A DNA stretch of 64,000 bases, from the NCBI RefSeq assembly GCF_001439785.1, contig NZ_JYLI01000002.1:248001-312000 (forward strand), given 5' to 3'. Within the stretch, counting starts at the first letter, position 1. Each line of letters begins with the position of its first letter. Below, piece after piece: positions 60,478-64,000 of the stretch. A program made the translations under genes and the position numbers. The notes beneath the pieces are model-generated. The model was not told the DNA's origin. It did no database searches and worked only from the letters and a program-made list of their open reading frames with translations. Source of the stretch: Pseudomonas poae. GTDB lineage: Bacteria; Pseudomonadota; Gammaproteobacteria; Pseudomonadales; Pseudomonadaceae.

Positions 60478-61455
60478 ATGAGCCCAGCCGAGTTGCACGC
60501 CGACAGCATCGTTATCGACGGTCTGATTATTGCCAAGTGGAACCGCGACCTGTTCGAAGACATGCGCAAGGGTGGCCTCACCGCCGCCAACTGCACGGTG
60601 TCGGTGTGGGAAGGCTTCCAGGCCACGATCAACAATATCGTGGCCAGCCAGACCCTGATCCGCGAGAACAGCGACCTGGTGATCCCGGTAAAAACCACCG
60701 CCGATATCCGTAAAGCCAAGGAGCAGGGCAAGACCGGCATCATCTTCGGCTTCCAGAATGCCCACGCCTTTGAAGACCAACTGGGCTACGTCGAGATCTT
60801 CAAGCAGCTCGGCGTGGGTGTGGTGCAGATGTGCTACAACACCCAGAACCTGGTGGGCACCGGCTGCTACGAGCGCGACGGCGGCCTGTCCGGTTTTGGT
60901 CGTGAGATCGTCGGCGAGATGAACCGCGTCGGCATCATGTGCGACCTGTCCCACGTCGGCTCCAAGACCAGCGAAGAAGTCATCCTCGAATCGAAAAAAC
61001 CGGTGTGCTACTCCCACTGCCTGCCGTCCGGCCTTAAAGAGCACCCGCGCAACAAGTCCGATGAAGAACTCAAGTTCATTGCCGACCATGGCGGTTTTGT
61101 CGGTGTGACCATGTTCGCGCCGTTCCTGGCCAAGGGCATCGATTCGACCATCGACGACTATGCCGAAGCCATCGAATACACCATGAACATCGTCGGCGAA
61201 GACGCCATCGGTATCGGCACCGACTTCACCCAGGGCCACGGCCAGGATTTCTTCGAAATGCTGACCCATGACAAGGGCTACGCCCGCCGCCTGACCAGCT
61301 TCGGCAAGATCATCAACCCGCTGGGCATCCGCACCGTGGGCGAATTCCCCAACCTCACCGAGACCCTGCTCAAACGCGGCCACAGCGAACGCGTGGTGCG
61401 CAAGATCATGGGCGAGAACTGGGTCAACGTCTTGAAGGACGTCTGGGGCGAATAA
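60478..61455 (+). CDS. Membrane dipeptidase-family protein of the dimethylglycine cluster
   Basis: 325-residue zinc dipeptidase (renal dipeptidase/M19 fold). Start MSPAELHADSIVIDGLIIAKWNRD; the expected metal sites include the HADS/IDGL start region (His-x-Asp type), and HV/SH segments CDLSHVGSKTS and YSHCLPSGL. In P. aeruginosa the homologue (PA5396) precedes dgcAB and is needed in the pathway environment, though its exact reaction is uncertain. It begins the operon with the DUF5943 gene 52 bases downstream. Confidence 0.85.
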   Translation: MSPAELHADSIVIDGLIIAKWNRDLFEDMRKGGLTAANCTVSVWEGFQATINNIVASQTLIRENSDLVIPVKTTADIRKAKEQGKTGIIFGFQNAHAFEDQLGYVEIFKQLGVGVVQMCYNTQNLVGTGCYERDGGLSGFGREIVGEMNRVGIMCDLSHVGSKTSEEVILESKKPVCYSHCLPSGLKEHPRNKSDEELKFIADHGGFVGVTMFAPFLAKGIDSTIDDYAEAIEYTMNIVGEDAIGIGTDFTQGHGQDFFEMLTHDKGYARRLTSFGKIINPLGIRTVGEFPNLTETLLKRGHSERVVRKIMGENWVNVLKDVWGE

Positions 61456-61507
61456 GCCAGACACCCACCGGCTACACCACTACGAATTTTTCTGGAGTTA
61501 AGTTTCC

Positions 61508-62038
61508 ATGGCCAAGATCGCCCCGCAATTGCCTATCGAAGTCGACAGCGAAACCGGTGTCTGGACCTCCGACGCCCTGCCGATGCTGTACGTGCCGCGT
61601 CATTTCTTCGTCAACAACCACATGGGTATCGAAGAAGTGCTGGGCGCCGACGCCTACGCCGAGATCCTTTACAAGGCCGGCTACAAATCCGCCTGGCACT
61701 GGTGTGAAAAGGAAGCCGAATGCCACGGCCTGGAAGGCGTCGCCGTGTTCGAGCACTACATGAAGCGCCTGTCGCAACGCGGCTGGGGCCTGTTCAAGAT
61801 CCAGGACATCGATCTGGACAAAGGCACCGCCAGCGTCAAGCTGGAACACTCGGCCTTCGTCTACGTGTATGGCAAGGTCGGGCGCAAAGTGGACTACATG
61901 TTCACCGGCTGGTTTGCCGGCGCCATGGACCAGATCCTGCAAGCCCGTGGCAGCAAGATTCGCACTGTGGCCGAACAAGTCTACGGAGGCTCCGAAGAGG
62001 GTCACGAAGATGGCTTGTTCACCGTCAAGCCGTTGTAA
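61508..62038 (+). CDS. DUF5943/V4R-like protein of the dimethylglycine cluster
   Basis: 176-residue protein with a 4-vinyl-reductase-like pattern: DALPMLYVPRHFFVNNHMGIEEVLG, YKSAWHWCEKEAECHGLEG, and the C-terminal GWFAGAMDQILQARGSKIRTVAEQVYGGSEEGHEDGLF. CGS-like cysteines of true V4R sensors are few. Homologue of PA5397, located between the dipeptidase gene and dgcA in P. aeruginosa; function not established. It is 15 bases ahead of dgcA, so the genes are co-transcribed. Confidence 0.83.
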   Translation: MAKIAPQLPIEVDSETGVWTSDALPMLYVPRHFFVNNHMGIEEVLGADAYAEILYKAGYKSAWHWCEKEAECHGLEGVAVFEHYMKRLSQRGWGLFKIQDIDLDKGTASVKLEHSAFVYVYGKVGRKVDYMFTGWFAGAMDQILQARGSKIRTVAEQVYGGSEEGHEDGLFTVKPL

Positions 62039-62053
62039 GCCGAGGACCGTGCC

Positions 62054-64000
62054 ATGGCTTTCGAAGCAATGTTCGCGCCGATTCAGATCGGCAAACTGAC
62101 CATCCGCAACCGCGTGCTCAGTACCGCCCACGCCGAGGTGTATGCCACCGACGGCGGCATGACCACTGACCGCTATGTGAAGTATTACGAAGAGAAAGCC
62201 AAGGGCGGTATCGGCCTGGCAATCTGCGGCGGCTCCTCGGTAGTGGCCATCGACAGCCCGCAGGAATGGTGGAGCTCGGTGAACCTGTCCACCGACCGCA
62301 TCATCCCGCACTTCCAGAACCTGGCCGACGCCATGCACAAGCATGGCGCCAAGATCATGATCCAGATTACCCACATGGGCCGTCGCTCGCGCTGGGACGG
62401 TTTCAACTGGCCGACCCTGATGTCGCCGTCCGGCGTGCGCGAGCCAGTGCACCGCGCCACCTGCAAGACCATCGAGCCGGAAGAAATCTGGCGCGTGATC
62501 GGTAATTACGCCCAGGCCGCGCGCCGTGCCAAGGCCGGTGGCCTGGACGGGGTGGAACTGTCTGCCGTGCACCAGCACATGATCGACCAGTTCTGGAGCC
62601 CGCGCGTCAACAAGCGCACCGATGAATGGGGCGGCACTTTTGAAGGCCGCATGAAGTTCGGACTGGAAGTGCTCAAGGCCGTGCGCGCCGAAGTGGGCGA
62701 CGACTTCTGCGTGGGCATGCGCCTGTGCGGCGACGAGTTCCACCCGGACGGCCTGTCCCACGAAGACATGAAGCAGATCGCCAAGTATTACGACGACACC
62801 GGCATGCTCGATTTCATCGGCGTGGTGGGCTCGGGATGCGATACCCACAACACCCTGGCCAACGTGATCCCCAACATGAGCTACCCGCCGGAGCCATTCC
62901 TGCACCTGGCGGCCGGCATCAAGGAAGTGGTCAAGGTTCCGGTGCTGCACGCACAGAACATCAAGGACCCTAACCAGGCCACGCGCATCCTCGAAGGCGG
63001 CTACGTGGACATGGTCGGCATGACCCGTGCACACATCGCCGACCCGCACCTGATCGCCAAGATCAAGATGGGCCAGATCGACCAGATCAAGCAGTGCGTG
63101 GGCGCCAACTATTGCATCGACCGCCAGTACCAGGGGCTGGACGTGCTGTGCATCCAGAACGCCGCCACCTCCCGTGAATACATGGGCGTGCCGCACATCA
63201 TCGAAAAATCCACCGGGCCCAAGCGCAAAGTCGTGGTAGTGGGTGCCGGCCCTGCCGGGATGGAAGCCGCGCGCGTGGCGGCCGAACGTGGCCACGACGT
63301 GACTCTGTTCGAGAAGAAGGAATTCATCGGCGGGCAGATCACCACCGCGTCCAAAGCGCCGCAGCGTGACCAGATTGCCGGTATCACCCGCTGGTTCCAG
63401 CTGGAGCTGGCGCGCTTGAAAGTCGACCTGCGCCTGGGCGTGGCCGCCGACGCCGACACCATTCTCGACCTGCGCCCTGACGTGGTAGTGCTGGCGGTGG
63501 GCGGGCATCCGTTTATCGAGCAGAACGAACACTGGGGCGCCGCCGAAGGCCTGGTGGTGAGCAGCTGGGACGTACTCGACGGCAAGGTAGCGCCGGGCAA
63601 GAACGTGCTGGTCTACGACACCATCTGTGAATTCACCGGCATGTCGGTGGCGGACTTTTTGGCCGACAAGGGCTGCCAGGTGGAGATCGTCACCGACGAC
63701 ATCAAGCCGGGCGTAGCGATTGGCGGCACGTCATTCCCCACCTACTACCGCAGCATGTACCCCAAAGAAGTGATCATGACCGGCGACATGATGCTGGAAA
63801 AGGTCTACCGCGAGGGCGACAAGCTGGTGGCAGTGCTGGAGAACGAATACACCGGCGCCAAAGAGGAGCGGGTGGTGGACCAGGTGGTGGTGGAGAACGG
63901 TGTGCGTCCGGACGAAGCCATTTACTACGGGCTCAAGGAAGGATCGCGCAACAAGGGCCAGATCGACGTCGAAGCCTTGTTTGCGATCAAGCCGCAGCCT
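62054..64000 (+). CDS. dgcA: Dimethylglycine demethylase subunit DgcA (3' end outside window)
   Basis: 649 residues visible of about 686. FMN/FAD oxidoreductase of the old-yellow-enzyme/trimethylamine-dehydrogenase type: TIM barrel (about 1-345), cluster region (348-366), then a FAD/NAD domain (KRKVVVVGAGPAGMEAARVAAERG at about 388-411). With DgcB it removes a methyl group from dimethylglycine to give sarcosine. Of the usual CxxCxxxC-x11-C ligands, only three cysteines align: Cys348, Cys354, Cys366 in CVGANYCID...LC; the second is Ala351. The ATG at 62054 has GAGG 9 bases upstream. Confidence 0.95.
   Translation, partial: MAFEAMFAPIQIGKLTIRNRVLSTAHAEVYATDGGMTTDRYVKYYEEKAKGGIGLAICGGSSVVAIDSPQEWWSSVNLSTDRIIPHFQNLADAMHKHGAKIMIQITHMGRRSRWDGFNWPTLMSPSGVREPVHRATCKTIEPEEIWRVIGNYAQAARRAKAGGLDGVELSAVHQHMIDQFWSPRVNKRTDEWGGTFEGRMKFGLEVLKAVRAEVGDDFCVGMRLCGDEFHPDGLSHEDMKQIAKYYDDTGMLDFIGVVGSGCDTHNTLANVIPNMSYPPEPFLHLAAGIKEVVKVPVLHAQNIKDPNQATRILEGGYVDMVGMTRAHIADPHLIAKIKMGQIDQIKQCVGANYCIDRQYQGLDVLCIQNAATSREYMGVPHIIEKSTGPKRKVVVVGAGPAGMEAARVAAERGHDVTLFEKKEFIGGQITTASKAPQRDQIAGITRWFQLELARLKVDLRLGVAADADTILDLRPDVVVLAVGGHPFIEQNEHWGAAEGLVVSSWDVLDGKVAPGKNVLVYDTICEFTGMSVADFLADKGCQVEIVTDDIKPGVAIGGTSFPTYYRSMYPKEVIMTGDMMLEKVYREGDKLVAVLENEYTGAKEERVVDQVVVENGVRPDEAIYYGLKEGSRNKGQIDVEALFAIKPQP

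Noticed and set aside
61472..63532. 686-residue open frame antisense to dgcA and its neighbours
   Set aside because: Long only because GC-rich codons rarely give stops in the opposite frame; it spans two genes and their junction.

Overview
The window is a GC-rich chromosomal segment of a Pseudomonas, most likely of the P. fluorescens group. The evidence is the gene content and order (tkt-epd-pgk-fba, metK beside an ArsR-methyltransferase regulator, ahcY-metF, and the choline/carnitine/dimethylglycine catabolic region) and the many REP-type intergenic palindromes built on GTGGGAGC-GGCTTGCC. Nearly all of it is ordinary core or near-core genome with dense short intergenic spaces. No tRNA, rRNA, CRISPR array, prophage or insertion sequence is visible.

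Layout. 1-5.3 kb: cytochrome b561 (5' end cut by the window), a YceI protein, the helicase RhlE with a long basic tail, a periplasmic binding protein and a putative glycosyltransferase. 5.4-8.1 kb: metF and ahcY on the minus strand, with an SAH riboswitch in the ahcY leader. 8.1-15 kb: thioesterase, formate/nitrite-type channel, Na+/H+ antiporter, MAPEG protein, MltA, a DUF1090 protein and LigB. 15-17.3 kb: metK behind a SahR-like ArsR-methyltransferase regulator with a palindromic operator. 17.5-23.9 kb: tkt, epd, pgk, two small lipoprotein genes and fba.

23.9-27.1 kb is the one clearly accessory stretch. It is AT-richer and carries three related genes of unknown function, a divergent gene that may be a distant relative, and a small exported protein. 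Three of its promoters have lux-box-like 20-bp palindromes (6-N8-6, CT-N12-AG) at almost the same distance from a -10 hexamer, which suggests quorum-sensing or LuxR-solo control. I could not assign the family, and it is the best candidate here for an undescribed system. A leaderless PL7 alginate lyase and a REC-PAS-GGDEF-EAL protein follow.

30-43 kb: metallopeptidase, winged-helix protein, acetyltransferase, binding protein, YccS-type membrane protein, HI0933-type flavoprotein, DbpA, MdtD-type exporter, a RhlA-like hydrolase and a TldD/TldE-like pair.

43-64 kb is a quaternary-amine catabolic region with the order known from P. aeruginosa: betA, betB, betI, the cbcVWX choline/betaine/carnitine ABC transporter, sdaA/B, gbdR, the carnitine genes cdhB-cdhA-cdhC-caiX, their regulator cdhR, and then the start of the dimethylglycine module (dipeptidase, DUF5943 protein, dgcA running off the end). 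Together these import choline and carnitine, convert both to glycine betaine, demethylate it stepwise and turn the resulting glycine/serine into pyruvate. BetI, GbdR and CdhR are the local regulators.
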